A stretch of DNA of 64,000 bases from Bathymodiolus brooksi (taxonomy: Eukaryota; Mollusca; Bivalvia; Mytilida; Modiolidae). Positions 1-15,000 of the stretch are shown here, piece after piece; position 1 is the first letter of the stretch; each line of letters starts with the position of its first letter. The position numbers and the translations under genes were made by a program. The notes beneath the pieces are model-generated. The model was not told the origin of the DNA, did not search any database, and saw only the letters and a list, made by a program, of their open reading frames with translations. The stretch lies in NCBI GenBank assembly GCA_963680875.1, contig OY804580.1, positions 111,045,534 to 111,109,533 on the forward strand, read 5' to 3'.

Positions 1-3000
1 TACTGAAGACATCAGCTGACTTTATAAAGGTAATATATTATCTAGTTAATAAGGTTCTGTACAATGATCCTTTACTTACAGGTATTATACTGAAGACATC
101 AGCTGACTTTATAAAGGTAATATATTATCTAGTTAATAAGGTTCTGTACAATGATCCTTTACTTACAGGTAGTATACTGAAGACATCAGCTGACTTTATA
201 AAGGTAATATATTATCTAGTTAATAAGGTTCTGTACAATGATCCTTTACTTACAGGTATTATACTGAAGACATCAGCTGACTTTATAAAGGTAATATATT
301 ATCTAGTTAATAAGGTTCTGTACAATGATCCTTTACTTACAGGTAGTATACTGAAGACATCAGCTGACTTTATAAAGGTAATATATTATCTAGTTAATAA
401 GGTTCTGTACAATGATCCTTTACTTACAGGTATTATACTGAAGACATCAGCTGACTTTATAAAGGTAATATATTATCTAGTTAATAAGGTTCTGTACAAT
501 GATCCTTTACTTACAGGTATTATACTGAAGACATCAGCTGACTTTATAAAGGTAATATATTATCTAGTTAATAAGGTTCTGTACAATGATCCTTTACTTA
601 CAGGTATTATACTGAAGACATCAGCTGACTTTATAAAGGTAATATATTATCTAGTTAATAAGGTTCTGTACAATGATCCTTTACTTACAGGTAGTATACT
701 GAAGACATCAGCTGACTTTATAAAGGTAATATATTATCTAGTTAATAAGGTTCTGTACAATGATCCTTTACTTACAGGTAGTATACTGAAGACATCAGCT
801 GACTTTATAAAGGTAATATATTATCTAGTTAATAAGGTTCTGTACAATGATCCTTTACTTACAGGTATTATACTGAAGACATCAGCTGACTTTATAAAGG
901 TAATATATTATCTAGTTAATAAGGTTCTGTACAATGATCCTTTACTTACAGGTATTATACTGAAGACATCAGCTGACTTTATAAAGGTAATATATTATCT
1001 AGTTAATAAGGTTCTGTACAATGATCCTTTACTTACAGGTATTATACTGAAGACATCAGCTGACTTTATAAAGGTAATATATTATCTAGTTAATAAGGTT
1101 CTGTACAATGATCCTTTACTTACAGGTATTATACTGAAGACATCAGCTGACTTTATAAAGGTAATATATTATCTAGTTAATAAGGTTCTGTACAATGATC
1201 CTTTACTTACAGGTAATATACTGAAGACATCAGCTGACTTTATAAAGGTAATATATTATCTAGTTAATAAGGTTCTGTACAATGATCCTTTACTTACAGG
1301 TATTATACTGAAGACATCAGCTGACTTTATAAAGGTAATATATTATCTAGTTAATAAGGTTCTGTACAATGATCCTTTACTTACAGGTATTATACTGAAG
1401 ACATCAGCTGACTTTATAAAGGTAATATATTATCTAGTTAATAAGGTTCTGTACAATGATCCTTTACTTACAGGTAGTATACTGAAGACATCAGCTGACT
1501 TTATAAAGGTAATATATTATCTAGTTAATAAGGTTCTGTACAATGATCCTTTACTTACAGGTATTATACTGAAGTCATCAGCTGACTTTATAAAGGTAAT
1601 ATATTATCTAGTTAATAAGGTTCTGTACAATGATCCTTTACTTACAGGTAGTATACTGAAGACATCAGCTGACTTTATAAAGGTAATATATTATCTAGTT
1701 AATAAGGTTCTGTACAATGATCCTTTACTTACAGGTAGTATACTGAAGACACCAGCTGACTTTATAAAGGTAATATATTATCTAGTTAATAAGGTTCTGT
1801 ACAATGATCCTTTACTTACAGGTAATATACTGAAGACATCAGCTGACTTTATAAAGGTAATATATTATCTAGTTAATAAGGTTCTGTACAATGATCCTTT
1901 ACTTACAGGTATTATACTGAAGACATCAGCTGACTTTATAAAGGTAATATATTATCTAGTTAATAAGGTTCTGTACAATGATCCTTTACTTACAGGTAGT
2001 ATACTGAAGACATCAGGTGACTTTATAAAGGTAATATATTATCTAGTTAATAAGGTTCTGTACAATGATCCTTTACTTACAGGTAGTATACTGAAGACAT
2101 CAGCTGACTTTATAAAGGTAATATATTATCTAGTTAATAAGGTTCTGTACAATGATCCTTTACTTACAGGTAGTATACTGAAGACATCAGCTGACTTTAT
2201 AAAGGTAATATATTATCTAGTTAATAAGGTTCTGTACAATGATCCTTTACTTACAGGTAGTATACTGAAGACATCAGCTGACTTTATAAAGGTAATATAT
2301 TATCTAGTTAATAAGGTTCTGTACAATGATCCTTTACTTACAGGTAGTATACTGAAGACATCAGCTGACTTTATAAAGGTAATATATTATCTAGTTAATA
2401 AGGTTCTGTACAATGATCCTTTACTTACAGGTAGTATACTGAAGACATCAGCTGACTTTATAAAGGTAATATATTATCTAGTTAATAAGGTTCTGTACAA
2501 TGATCCTTTACTTACAGGTAGTATACTGAAGACATCAGCTGACTTTATAAAGGTAATATATTATCTAGTTAATAAGGTTCTGTACAATGATCCTTTACTT
2601 ACAGGTAATATACTGAAGACATCAGCTGACTTTATAAAGGTAATATATTATCTAGTTAATAAGGTTCTGTACAATGATCCTTTACTTACAGGTAGTATAC
2701 TGAAGACATCAGCTGACTTTATAAAGGTAATATATTATCTAGTTAATAAGGTTCTGTACAATGATCCTTTACTTACAGGTATTATACTGAAGACATCAGC
2801 TGACTTTATAAAGGTAATATATTATCTAGTTAATAAGGTTCTGTACAATGATCCTTTACTTACAGGTAGTATACTGAAGACATCAGCTGACTTTATAAAG
2901 GTAATATATTATCTAGTTAATAAGGTTCTGTACAATGATCCTTTACTTACAGGTATTATACTGAAGACATCAGCTGACTTTATAAAGGTAATATATTATC

Positions 3001-5909
3001 TAGTTAATAAGGTTCTGTACAATGATCCTTTACTTACAGGTAGTATACTGAAGACATCAGCTGACTTTATAAAGGTAATATATTATCTAGTTAATAAGGT
3101 TCTGTACAATGATCCTTTACTTACAGGTATTATACTGAAGACATCAGCTGACTTTATAAAGGTAATATATTATCTAGTTAATAAGGTTCTGTACAATGAT
3201 CCTTTACTTACAGGTATTATACTGAAGACATCAGCTGACTTTATAAAGGTAATATATTATCTAGTTAATAAGGTTCTGTACAATGATCCTTTACTTACAG
3301 GTATTATACTGAAGACATCAGCTGACTTTATAAAGGTAATATATTATCTAGTTAATAAGGTTCTGTACAATGATCCTTTACTTACAGGTATTATACTGAA
3401 GACATCAGCTGACTTTATAAAGGTAATATATTATCTAGTTAATAAGGTTCTGTACAATGATCCTTTACTTACAGGTAGTATACTGAAGACATCAGCTGAC
3501 TTTATAAAGGTAATATATTATCTAGTTAATAAGGTTCTGTACAATGATCCTTTACTTACAGGTATTATACTGAAGACATCAGCTGACTTTATAAAGGTAA
3601 TATATTATCTAGTTAATAAGGTTCTGTACAATGATCCTTTACTTACAGGTATTATACTGAAGACATCAGCTGACTTTATAAAGGTAATATATTATCTAGT
3701 TAATAAGGTTCTGTACAATGATCCTTTACTTACAGGTATTATACTGAAGACATCAGCTGACTTTATAAAGGTAATATATTATCTAGTTAATAAGGTTCTG
3801 TACAATGATCCTTTACTTACAGGTATTATACTGAAGACATCAGCTGACTTTATAAAGGTAATATATTATCTAGTTAATAAGGTTCTGTACAATGATCCTT
3901 TACTTACAGGTATTATACTGAAGACATCAGCTGACTTTATAAAGGTAATATATTATCTAGTTAATAAGGTTCTGTACAATGATCCTTTACTTACAGGTAT
4001 TATACTGAAGACATCAGCTGACTTTATAAAGGTAATATATTATCTAGTTAATAAGGTTCTGTACAATGATCCTTTACTTACAGGTATTATACTGAAGACA
4101 TCAGCTGACTTTATAAAGGTAATATATTATCTAGTTAATAAGGTTCTGTACAATGATCCTTTACTTACAGGTATTATACTGAAGACATCAGCTGACTTTA
4201 TAAAGGTAATATATTATCTAGTTAATAAGGTTCTGTACAATGATCCTTTACTTACAGGTATTATACTGAAGACACCAGCTGACTTTATAAAGGTAATATA
4301 TTATCTAGTTAATAAGGTTCTGTACAATGATCCTTTACTTACAGGTATTATACTGAAGACATCAGCTGACTTTATAAAGGTAATATATTATCTAGTTAAT
4401 AAGGTTCTGTACAATGATCCTTTACTTACAGGTATTATACTGAAGACATCAGCTGACTTTATAAAGGTAATATATTATCTAGTTAATAAGGTTCTGTACA
4501 ATGATCCTTTACTTACAGGTATTATACTGAAGACATCAGCTGACTTTATAAAGGTAATATATTATCTAGTTAATAAGGTTCTGTACAATGATCCTTTACT
4601 TACAGGTATTATACTGAAGACATCAGCTGACTTTATAAAGGTAATATATTATCTAGTTAATAAGGTTCTGTACAATGATCCTTTACTTACAGGTATTATA
4701 CTGAAGACATCAGCTGACTTTATAAAGGTAATATATTATCTAGTTAATAAGGTTCTGTACAATGATCCTTTACTTACAGGTATTATACTGAAGACATCAG
4801 CTGACTTTATAAAGGTAATATATTATCTAGTTAATAAGGTTCTGTACAATGATCCTTTACTTACAGGTAGTATACTGAAGACATCAGCTGACTTTATAAA
4901 GGTAATATATTATCTAGTTAATAAGGTTCTGTACAATGATCCTTTACTTACAGGTATTATACTGAAGACATCAGCTGACTTTATAAAGGTAATATATTAT
5001 CTAGTTAATAAGGTTCTGTACAATGATCCTTTACTTACAGGTATTATACTGAAGACATCAGCTGACTTTATAAAGGTAATATATTATCTAGTTAATAAGG
5101 TTCTGTACAATGATCCTTTACTTACAGGTATTATACTGAAGACATCAGCTGACTTTATAAAGGTAATATATTATCTAGTTAATAAGGTTCTGTACAATGA
5201 TCCTTTACTTACAGGTATTATACTGAAGACATCAGCTGACTTTATAAAGGTAATATATTATCTAGTTAATAAGGTTCTGTACAATGATCCTTTACTTACA
5301 GGTATTATACTGAAGACATCAGCTGACTTTATAAAGGTAATATATTATCTAGTTAATAAGGTTCTGTACAATGATCCTTTACTTACAGGTATTATACTGA
5401 AGACATCAGCTGACTTTATAAAGGTAATATATTATCTAGTTAATAAGGTTCTGTACAATGATCCTTTACTTACAGGTATTATACTGAAGACATCAGCTGA
5501 CTTTATAAAGGTAATATATTATCTAGTTAATAAGGTTCTGTACAATGATCCTTTACTTACAGGTATTATACTGAAGACATCAGCTGACTTTATAAAGGTA
5601 ATATATTATCTAGTTAATAAGGTTCTGTACAATGATCCTTTACTTACAGGTATTATACTGAAGACATCAGCTGACTTTATAAAGGTAATATATTATCTAG
5701 TTAATAAGGTTCTGTACAATGATCCTTTACTTACAGGTATTATACTGAAGACATCAGCTGACTTTATAAAGGTAATATATTATCTAGTTAATAAGGTTCT
5801 GTACAATGATCCTTTACTTACAGGTAGTATACTGAAGACATCAGCTGACTTTATAAAGGTAATATATTATCTAGTTAATAAGGTTCCGAACAAGGTTTCT
5901 CTAACTTAC
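1..5909. repeat. 87-bp minisatellite (about 68 copies) made of HEATR6 exon 15 end plus donor
   Basis: The period is 87 bp (TACTGAAGAC recurs at 1, 88, 175 and so on). On the minus strand each unit contains AGCTGATGTCTTCAG, ATAATACCT, then GTAAGTAAAGG: the last 25 nt of exon 15, its donor and 62 nt of intron. Units are almost identical. The main variable base is at GGTA(T/G/A)TATAC. The array abuts the true exon and runs off the left edge of the window. Confidence 0.97.
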
Positions 5910-6044
5910 AGGTATTATACTGAAGACATCAGCTCCAATGTTAGACAGACAATCACAGGTCACGGCCTTCACTGGGTTGTGGCTCTCCATCTGTAGTATC
6001 TTTGGTATAGGTCCATTTAATATCAATTCCCAAAATTGATGTAC
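5910..6044 (-). CDS. HEATR6: HEATR6 exon 15 (residues 752-796); seed of the 87-bp array
   Basis: Acceptor ATTTTTAG, donor CCT|GTAAGT, 135 nt, phase 0. It encodes [20 protein letters not shown] and [20 protein letters not shown] then FSIIP, matching human FWTMMLNGPLPRALQNSEH and SACDALSSILPEAFSNLP. Its last 25 nt and donor are the source of the array at 1-5909. The next exon lies outside the window. Confidence 0.93.
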
Positions 6045-9000
6045 CTAAAAATAAATTGGCTCATAATCGTAAACAAAAGCATTTTAGTATATATACCTGT
6101 ACATTATGAGAAGAAAGTTTAAACAGTGATGTTCAAGAATTCTACCAACATCAATCAAATAAACAACCACTTCTTACCTCAAACAATTGAACCATGACAT
6201 ATGGTGTTAGAAATTCAGGTCCTGGCTTGGGATAGGCACACAAAAGTGGCAGGGTTAAACCAGTACATGTATTTTGATAGCAAAAATAAACAACTGAATT
6301 TTAATGTTAAAACATGTTGATTACTTTTTTTATTATTTATAGGTGTAAACTGTAAAAATGAAAATTAGAATTATTGCAACATATTTTATCCCTTCGTGAA
6401 GTAACCATACAGCTGGTTATTTTGATAGATATAACATTTCACAATTTTGCAAAGAAAGGTATACAAAACTACAACAAATTTTAAATACACATGTACCTAA
6501 CAGAATAGTTAAGTCACAAATGGACATCCACCAATTTACCAATCCATTAACATACACATTTTTTCCCCCCAAACCATGAAAAAATTGGTACACACAATAA
6601 AAAGTTATTTAACAATAGTATTTACCTCTGGTATAGATAGTCTTTGAGATCCATCTGATTGGTCTACAACTTGAATGTCTTTTTGCAAAGCTTGAGTTAG
6701 CTCATCTAACAACTGACAAAGAAAAAAAAATTCTTGTAGCTTAATACAACTGATATAACTATTTCTTATAGAAAAATAATTATACAAATTATTTTGTCTT
6801 GAACTCAAAACAATGTTTTCTAATCATTAATTATATTGTAAGAAATACAGGTCACTCTATAAGGTTATACTACTATTGTAAGTGTAAAGGTTAACCTGCT
6901 CACTTCAAGTGTAGAAGATTGTTGGTTCTATCACTGCTATGGTCAAACAACACAACATTCATATTTGCAGCTTCTCAGCTAAGCATTTAGCATTAAGGAG
7001 AAAGAGTAAAGACTAGCTCGCAGTCAAGATATTGTGTTCGAGTGAAAGTAGCACTATAAAATCAAAGATCAATACTTTGGTCAAGTACAAAGCATGCTTT
7101 ATTATCATCTCAACAAAAACTTGTTATTACCATGATATAATTAAGAAATAATTCATGGAAGCCATATGTATATATTGTTTTTACCACGGGTAGGCCTTTA
7201 TGTCACGAAGTTTTACCCCGAGCGTTAGCGAGGGGTAAAAAGCTGACATAAAGACCTACCCGTGGTAAAAACAATATATACATATGGCTTCCATGAATTA
7301 TTTTGATTCTAATATGTAAAAATTGGTAAAATATCGTTATAAATTCTCGATGACGTCATAAATTTAATCGGTCATAGATTAATATTATTTTTACCACTGG
7401 TTTGGACTCAAAGCGTTTGAAGGACGTCATATTAGAATTGAAATTTTTTTCCCTTGGTGTTACACAACAATACCTCACTCACTCTAAGTTTCACACAGCA
7501 TGGCAAATAGTTTCCATTTCATTAAACATTTGCCGAATTTTTTTTGAAAGGTTAAACAGATTATGGTAAGTTTGATTTAATTTGTACAATATTGTATGGT
7601 TGTATAAGTGGTGAGTATGTTAGACAATAAAATATATTGTAGATCAACCTAATAACAAAACAAATAAAAATACTGACCTTTGATGTGTGAAGTCTAATAA
7701 CACTGTCATTGTCATCAAAACATTTACATGTCAGGTCTCTTAATATAGGTAAACTGTTTCTATAAATAGAAAAAAATAAACATTACATTTCAGGTCAGAT
7801 CGCACAGGTAAATTGTTTCCATAAAAAGTAATAACAATACATGTCAGGTTCCTTTAACACAGGTAAACTATTTCTATTAATTAACTTGAGTGTGGTAGAT
7901 GATGGGTTTGAGCCCCGTTCAGGTCAAATCAAAGACTATGAAACTAGTATTAGTTGCTTCTCCTCTTAACATGCAGCATTGAGGAGTAAGAACAGACACT
8001 GGAATATGTCTGAGTGGAGCAACATGTCTATCTATGGTTGGTTGTTTCAGTCTGAGTGGAGCAACATGTCTATCGATGGTTGGTTGTTTCAGTCTGAGTG
8101 GAGCAACATGTCTATCTATGGTTGGTTGTTTCAGTCTGAGTGGAGCAACATGTCTATCCACGGTTGATTGTTTCAGTCTGAGTGGAGCAACATGTCTATC
8201 GATGGTTGGTTGTTTCAGTCTGAGTGGAGCAACATGTCTATCTATGGTTGGTTGTTTCAGTCTGAGTGGAGCAACATGTCTATCCAAGGTTGATTGTTTC
8301 AGTACTAGTCTGAGTGGAGCAACATGTCTATCTATGGTTGGTTGTTTCAGTCTGAGAGGAGCAACATGTCTATCTATGGTTGGTTGTTTCAGTCTGAGTG
8401 GAGCAACATGTCTATCCACAGTTGGTTGTTTCAGTCTGAGTGGAGCAACATGTCTATCTATGGTTGGTTGTTTCAGTCTGAGAGGAGCAACATGTCTATC
8501 TATGGTTGGTTGTTTCAGTCTGAGTGGAGCAACATGTCTATCGATGGTTGGTTGTTTCAGTCTGAGAGGAGCAACATGTCTATCTATGGTTGGTTGTTTC
8601 AGTCTGAGTGGAGCAACATGTCTATCCACAGTTGGTTGTTTCAGTCTGAGTGGAGCAACATGTCTATCCACGGTTGGTTGTTTCAGTCTGAGTGGAGCAA
8701 CATGTCTATCCAAGGTTGATTGTTTCAGTACTAGTCTGAGTGGAGCAACATGTCTATCTATGGTTGGTTGTTTCAGTCTGAGAGGAGCAACATGTCTATC
8801 TATGGTTGGTTGTTTCAGTCTGAGTGGAGCAACATGTCTATCCACAGTTGGTTGTTTCAGTCTGAGTGGAGCAACATGTCTATCTATGGTTGGTTGTTTC
8901 AGTCTGAGAGGAGCAACATGTCTATCTATGGTTGGTTGTTTCAGTCTGAGTGGAGCAACATGTCTATCTATGGTTGGTTGTTTCAGTCTGAGTGGAGCAA

Positions 9001-12000
9001 CATGTCTATCGATGGTTGGTTGTTTCAGTCTGAGTGGAGCAACATGTCTATCCACAGTTGGTTGTTTCAGTCTGAGTGGAGCAACATGTCTATCTATGGT
9101 TGGTTGTTTCAGTCTGAGAGGAGCAACATGTCAATCTATGGTTGGTTGTTTCAGTCTGAGTGGAGCAACATGTCTATCTATGGTTGGTTGTTTCAGTCTG
9201 AGTGGAGCAACATGTCTATCCACGGTTGATTGTTTCAGTCTGAGTGGAGCAACATGTCTATCTATGGTTGGTTGTTTCAGTCTGAGTGGAGCAACATGTC
9301 TATCCACAGTTGGTTGTTTCAGTCTGAGTGGAGCAACATGTCTATCTATGGTTGGTTGTTTCAGTCTGAGAGGAGCAACATGTCAATCTATGGTTGGTTG
9401 TTTCAGTCTGAGTGGAGCAACATGTCTATCTATGGTTGGTTGTTTCAGTCTGAGTGGAGCAACATGTCTATCCACAGTTGGTTGTTTCAGTCTGAGTGGA
9501 GCAACATGTCTATCTATGGTTGGTTGTTTCAGTCTGAGAGGAGCAACATGTCTATCTATGGTTGGTTGTTTCAGTCTGAGTGGAGCAACATGTCTATCGA
9601 TGGTTGGTTGTTTCAGTCTGAGAGGAGCAACATGTCTATCTATGGTTGGTTGTTTCAGTCTGAGTGGAGCAACATGTCTATCCACAGTTGGTTGTTTCAG
9701 TCTGAGTGGAGCAACATGTCTATCCACGGTTGGTTGTTTCAGTCTGAGTGGAGCAACATGTCTATCCAAGGTTGATTGTTTCAGTACTAGTCTGAGTGGA
9801 GCAACATGTCTATCTATGGTTGGTTGTTTCAGTCTGAGAGGAGCAACATGTCTATCTATGGTTGGTTGTTTCAGTCTGAGTGGAGCAACATGTCTATCCA
9901 CAGTTGGTTGTTTCAGTCTGAGTGGAGCAACATGTCTATCTATGGTTGGTTGTTTCAGTCTGAGAGGAGCAACATGTCTATCTATGGTTGGTTGTTTCAG
10001 TCTGAGTGGAGCAACATGTCTATCTATGGTTGGTTGTTTCAGTCTGAGTGGAGCAACATGTCTATCGATGGTTGGTTGTTTCAGTCTGAGTGGAGCAACA
10101 TGTCTATCCACAGTTGGTTGTTTCAGTCTGAGTGGAGCAACATGTCTATCTATGGTTGGTTGTTTCAGTCTGAGAGGAGCAACATGTCAATCTATGGTTG
10201 GTTGTTTCAGTCTGAGTGGAGCAACATGTCTATCTATGGTTGGTTGTTTCAGTCTGAGTGGAGCAACATGTCTATCCACGGTTGATTGTTTCAGTCTGAG
10301 TGGAGCAACATGTCTATCTATGGTTGGTTGTTTCAGTCTGAGTGGAGCAACATGTCTATCCACAGTTGGTTGTTTCAGTCTGAGTGGAGCAACATGTCTA
10401 TCTATGGTTGGTTGTTTCAGTCTGAGAGGAGCAACATGTCAATCTATGGTTGGTTGTTTCAGTCTGAGTGGAGCAACATGTCTATCTATGGTTGGTTGTT
10501 TCAGTCTGAGTGGAGCAACATGTCTATCCACGGTTGATTGTTTCAGTCTGAGTGGAGCAACATGTCTATCTATGGTTGGTTGTTTCAGTCTGAGTGGAGC
10601 AACATGTCTATCCACAGTTGGTTGTTTCAGTCTGAGTGGAGCAACATGTCTATCTATGGTTGGTTGCTTCAGTCAGTCACTATAAAATTTAACTATGCAT
10701 GTTGGTATGGTACAAAGAGAACATCAACATCTCATCAAAAATAAATTGTTTTCACCATGATATAGATGAAAAATTGCTCATTAAAGAACAATCACTCACT
10801 CACTAACCAATCAATGTCACATAAATTAATTTTAAACAAAGATGTTACTTAACCTTATGATAGGAAAATATCCTCTGGTGAGGTGTGCCAGTACTTGTAG
10901 AGATTCCAGTCTGACAGGAAGTGGTTCTGTGTAGAATTCTCCATTTTCACCGAACCCTCTTGGCTGGGGCGTCACATTCCTCACGCAAAGTTTAATCAAC
11001 CATGAAGTCTGTGATGCCTGGGCCTGTAAATTCTGGTCAGTATACACAGGTGTCTGAGTCCCCGGGGACGGGGTAGACATTCCTGGAGAGACATTTCCTG
11101 CTTCAGCATTTCCAGATTCTGGTGACTGGTTGCTATGGAAACCAGAGTCTCTAGCCTCACTTTCATTAAGATCAGTGTTATTGTTGAATTTTGAAGTAGG
11201 TAAATCTCTGGCAGATGTGGAGAGTGATAGTGATAAGGTCCAACTTGGTTGAATGATATGACAGACCTCCATTAATGGGGGTTGTATCGCTGACACGGCA
11301 CCAAAACATGTTAAACAGGCCACTCTGACATTGGGGTCTGAAAGTAAATAATTCTGAAGATTTAGTTTGAAATGTAAATTTAAACTTTTTGATTTATACA
11401 TATATGAAAGCAAAACAATAAGGTCTATTACTGAGATTAATACAGTGGAACCTGTCTAACCCGACACACCAAGGGACCAGGAAAATGTGTCGGATTATAC
11501 AAGATGTCAGAATACTCAGGGTTTATTTTAGTTAACAGAAATACTTTGGGACTATAAATTATTGTCAGATGTCACAGGATGTCGGAAAACTCAGGTGTCG
11601 GATTGCACAAGTTCCACTGTAGTATAAAAAAAAGTATCTTCAAAGAAAAGAGACTGCCTCTGCCATTACATTAAGTGTAAAAGTCTATGTACAGGGTGTT
11701 GTTTCAGTAGGCTAGCACTATAAAAGTTCAGTGCAGCATGTTGGTTTAATCGGGGGAGTTATTATTATCATCTCATGAGAAGTAACTTATTTTAATTATG
11801 TTAGAACTGAACAATGTATCACCTAATCACTCACTCATGAGAAGAAGTAGAGAGACAAGTAGCATATTTTAATTATGCTAGAACTGAACAATGTATCACC
11901 TAATCACTCACTCATGAGAAGAAGTAGAGAGACAAGTAGCATATTTTAATTATGTTAGAACTGAACAATGTATCACCTAATCACTCACTCATGAGAAGAA

Positions 12001-15000
12001 GTAGAGAGACAAGTAGCATATTTTAATTATGTTAGAACTGAACAATGTATCACCTAATCACTCACTCATGAGAAGAAGTAGAGAGACAAGTAGTATATTT
12101 TAATTATGTTAGAACTGAACAATGTATCACCTAATCACTCACTCATGAGAAGAAGTAGAGAGACAAGTAGCATATTTTAATTATGTTAGAACTGAACAAT
12201 GTATCATCTAATCACTCACTCATGAGAAGAAGTAGAGAGACAAGTAGCATATTTTAATTATGTTAGAACTGAACAATGTATCACCTAATCACTCACTCAT
12301 GAGAAGAAGTAGAGAGACAAGTAGTATATTTTAATTATGTTAGAACTGAACAATGTATCACCTAATCACTCACTCATGAGAAGAAGTAGAGAGACAAGTA
12401 ACTTATTTTAATTATGTTAGAACTGAACAATGTATCACCTAATCACTCACTCATGAGAAGAAGTAGAGAGACAAGTAGCATATTTTAATTATGTTAGAAC
12501 TGAACAATGTATCACCTAATCACTCATTCATGAGAAGAAGTAGAGAGACAAGTAGCATATTTTAATTATGTTAGAACTGAACAATGTATCACCTAATCAC
12601 TCACTCATGAGAAGAAGTAGAGAGACAAGTAGCATATTTTAATTATGTTAGAACTGAACAATGTATCACCTAATCACTCACTCATGAGAAGAAGTAGAGA
12701 GACAAGTAGTATATTTTAATTATGTTAGAACTGAACAATGTATCACCTAATCACTCACTCATGAGAAGAAGTAGAGAGACAAGTAGCATATTTTAATTAT
12801 GTTAGAACTGAACAATGTATCACCTAATCACTCACTCATGAGAAGAAGTAGAGAGACAAGTAGCATATTTTAATTATGTTAGAACTGAACAATGTATCAC
12901 CTAATCACTCACTCATGAGAAGAAGTAGAGAGACAAGTAGCATATTTTAATTATGTTAGAACTGAACATTGTATCACCTAATCACTCACTCATGAGAAGA
13001 AGTAGAGAGACAAGTAGCATATTTTAATTATGTTAGAACTGAACAATGTATCACCTAATCACTCACTCATGAAAAGAAGTAGAGAGACAAGTAGCATATT
13101 TTAATTATGTTAGAACTGAACAATGTATCACCTAATCACTCACTCATGAGAAGAAGTAGAGAGACAAGTAGCATATTTTAATTATGTTAGAACTGAACAA
13201 TGTATCACCTAATCACTCACTCATGAGAAGAAGTAGAGAGACAAGTAGCATATTTTAATTATGTTAGAACTGAACAATGTATCACCTAATCACTCACTCA
13301 TGAGAAGAAGTAGAGAGACAAGTAGCATATTTTAATTATGTTAGAACTGAACAATGTATCACCTAATCACTCACTCATGAGAAGAAGTAGAGAGACAAGT
13401 AGCATATTTTAATTATGTTAGAACTGAACAATGTATCACCTAATCACTCACTCATGAGAAGAAGTAGAGAGACAAGTAGCATATTTTAATTATGTTAGAA
13501 CTGAACAATGTATCACCTAATCACTCACTCATGAGAAGAAGTAGAGAGACAAGTAGCATATTTTAATTATGTTAGAACTGAACAATGTATCACCTAATCA
13601 CTCACTCATGAGAAGAAGTAGAGAGACAAGTAGCATATTTTAATTATGTTAGAACTGAACAATGTATCACCTAATCACTCACTCATGAGAAGAAGTAGAG
13701 AGACAAGTAGCATATTTTAATTATGTTAGAACTGAACAATGTATCACCTAATCACTCACTCATGAGAAGAAGTAGAGAGACAAGTAGCATATTTTAATTA
13801 TGTTAGAACTGAACAATGTATCACCTAATCACTCACTCATGAGAAGAAGTAGAGAGACAAGTAGCATATTTTAATTATGTTAGAACTGAACAATGTATCA
13901 CCTAATCACTCACTCATGAGAAGAAGTAGAGAGACAAGTAGCATATTTTAATTGTGTTAGAACTGAACAATGTATCACCTAATCACTCACTCATGAGAAG
14001 AAGTAGAGAGACAAGTAGCATATTTTAATTATGTTAGAACTGAACAATGTATCACCTAATCACTCACTCATGAGAAGAAGTAGAGAGACAAGTAGCATAT
14101 TTTAATTATGTTAGAACTGAACAATGTATCACCTAATCACTCACTCATGAGAAGAAGTAGAGAGACAAGTAGTATATTTTAATTATGTTAGAACTGAACA
14201 ATGTATCACCTAATCACTCACTCATGAGAAGAAGTAGAGAGACAAGTAGCATATTTTAATTATGTTAGAACTGAACAATGTATCACCTAATCACTCACTC
14301 ATGAGAAGAAGTAGAGAGACAAGTAGCATATTTTAATTATGTTAGAACTGAACAATGTATCACCTAATCACTCACTCATGAGAAGAAGTAGAGAGACAAG
14401 TAGCATATTTTAATTATGTTAGAACTGAACAATGTATCACCTAATCACTCACTCATGAGAAGAAGTAGAGAGACAAGTAGTATATTTTAATTATGTTAGA
14501 ACTGAACATTGTATCACCTAATCACTCACTCATGAGAAGAAGTAGAGAGACAAGTAGTATATTTTAATTATGTTAGAACTGAACAATGTATCACCTAATC
14601 ACTCACTCATGAGAAGAAGTAGAGAGACAAGTAGCATATTTTAATTATGTTAGAACTGAACAATGTATCACCTAATCACTCACTCATGAGAAGAAGTAGA
14701 GAGACAAGTAGTATATTTTAATTATGTTAGAACTGAACAATGTATCACCTAATCACTCACTCATGAGAAGAAGTAGAGAGACAAGTAGCATATTTTAATT
14801 ATGTTAGAACTGAACAATGTATCACCTAATCACTCACTCATGAGAAGAAGTAGAGAGACAAGTAGTATATTTTAATTATGTTAGAACTGAACAATGTATC
14901 ACCTAATCACTCACTCATGAGAAGAAGTAGAGAGACAAGTAGTATATTTTAATTATGTTAGAACTGAACATTGTATCACCTAATCACTCACTCATGAGAA

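Noticed and set aside
8034..10685. 883-codon plus-strand frame and a 378-codon minus-strand frame over the 42-bp array
   Set aside because: The unit length is a multiple of 3 and lacks stops in one frame on each strand. The unit derives from a non-coding SINE, and the array lies in a HEATR6 intron.
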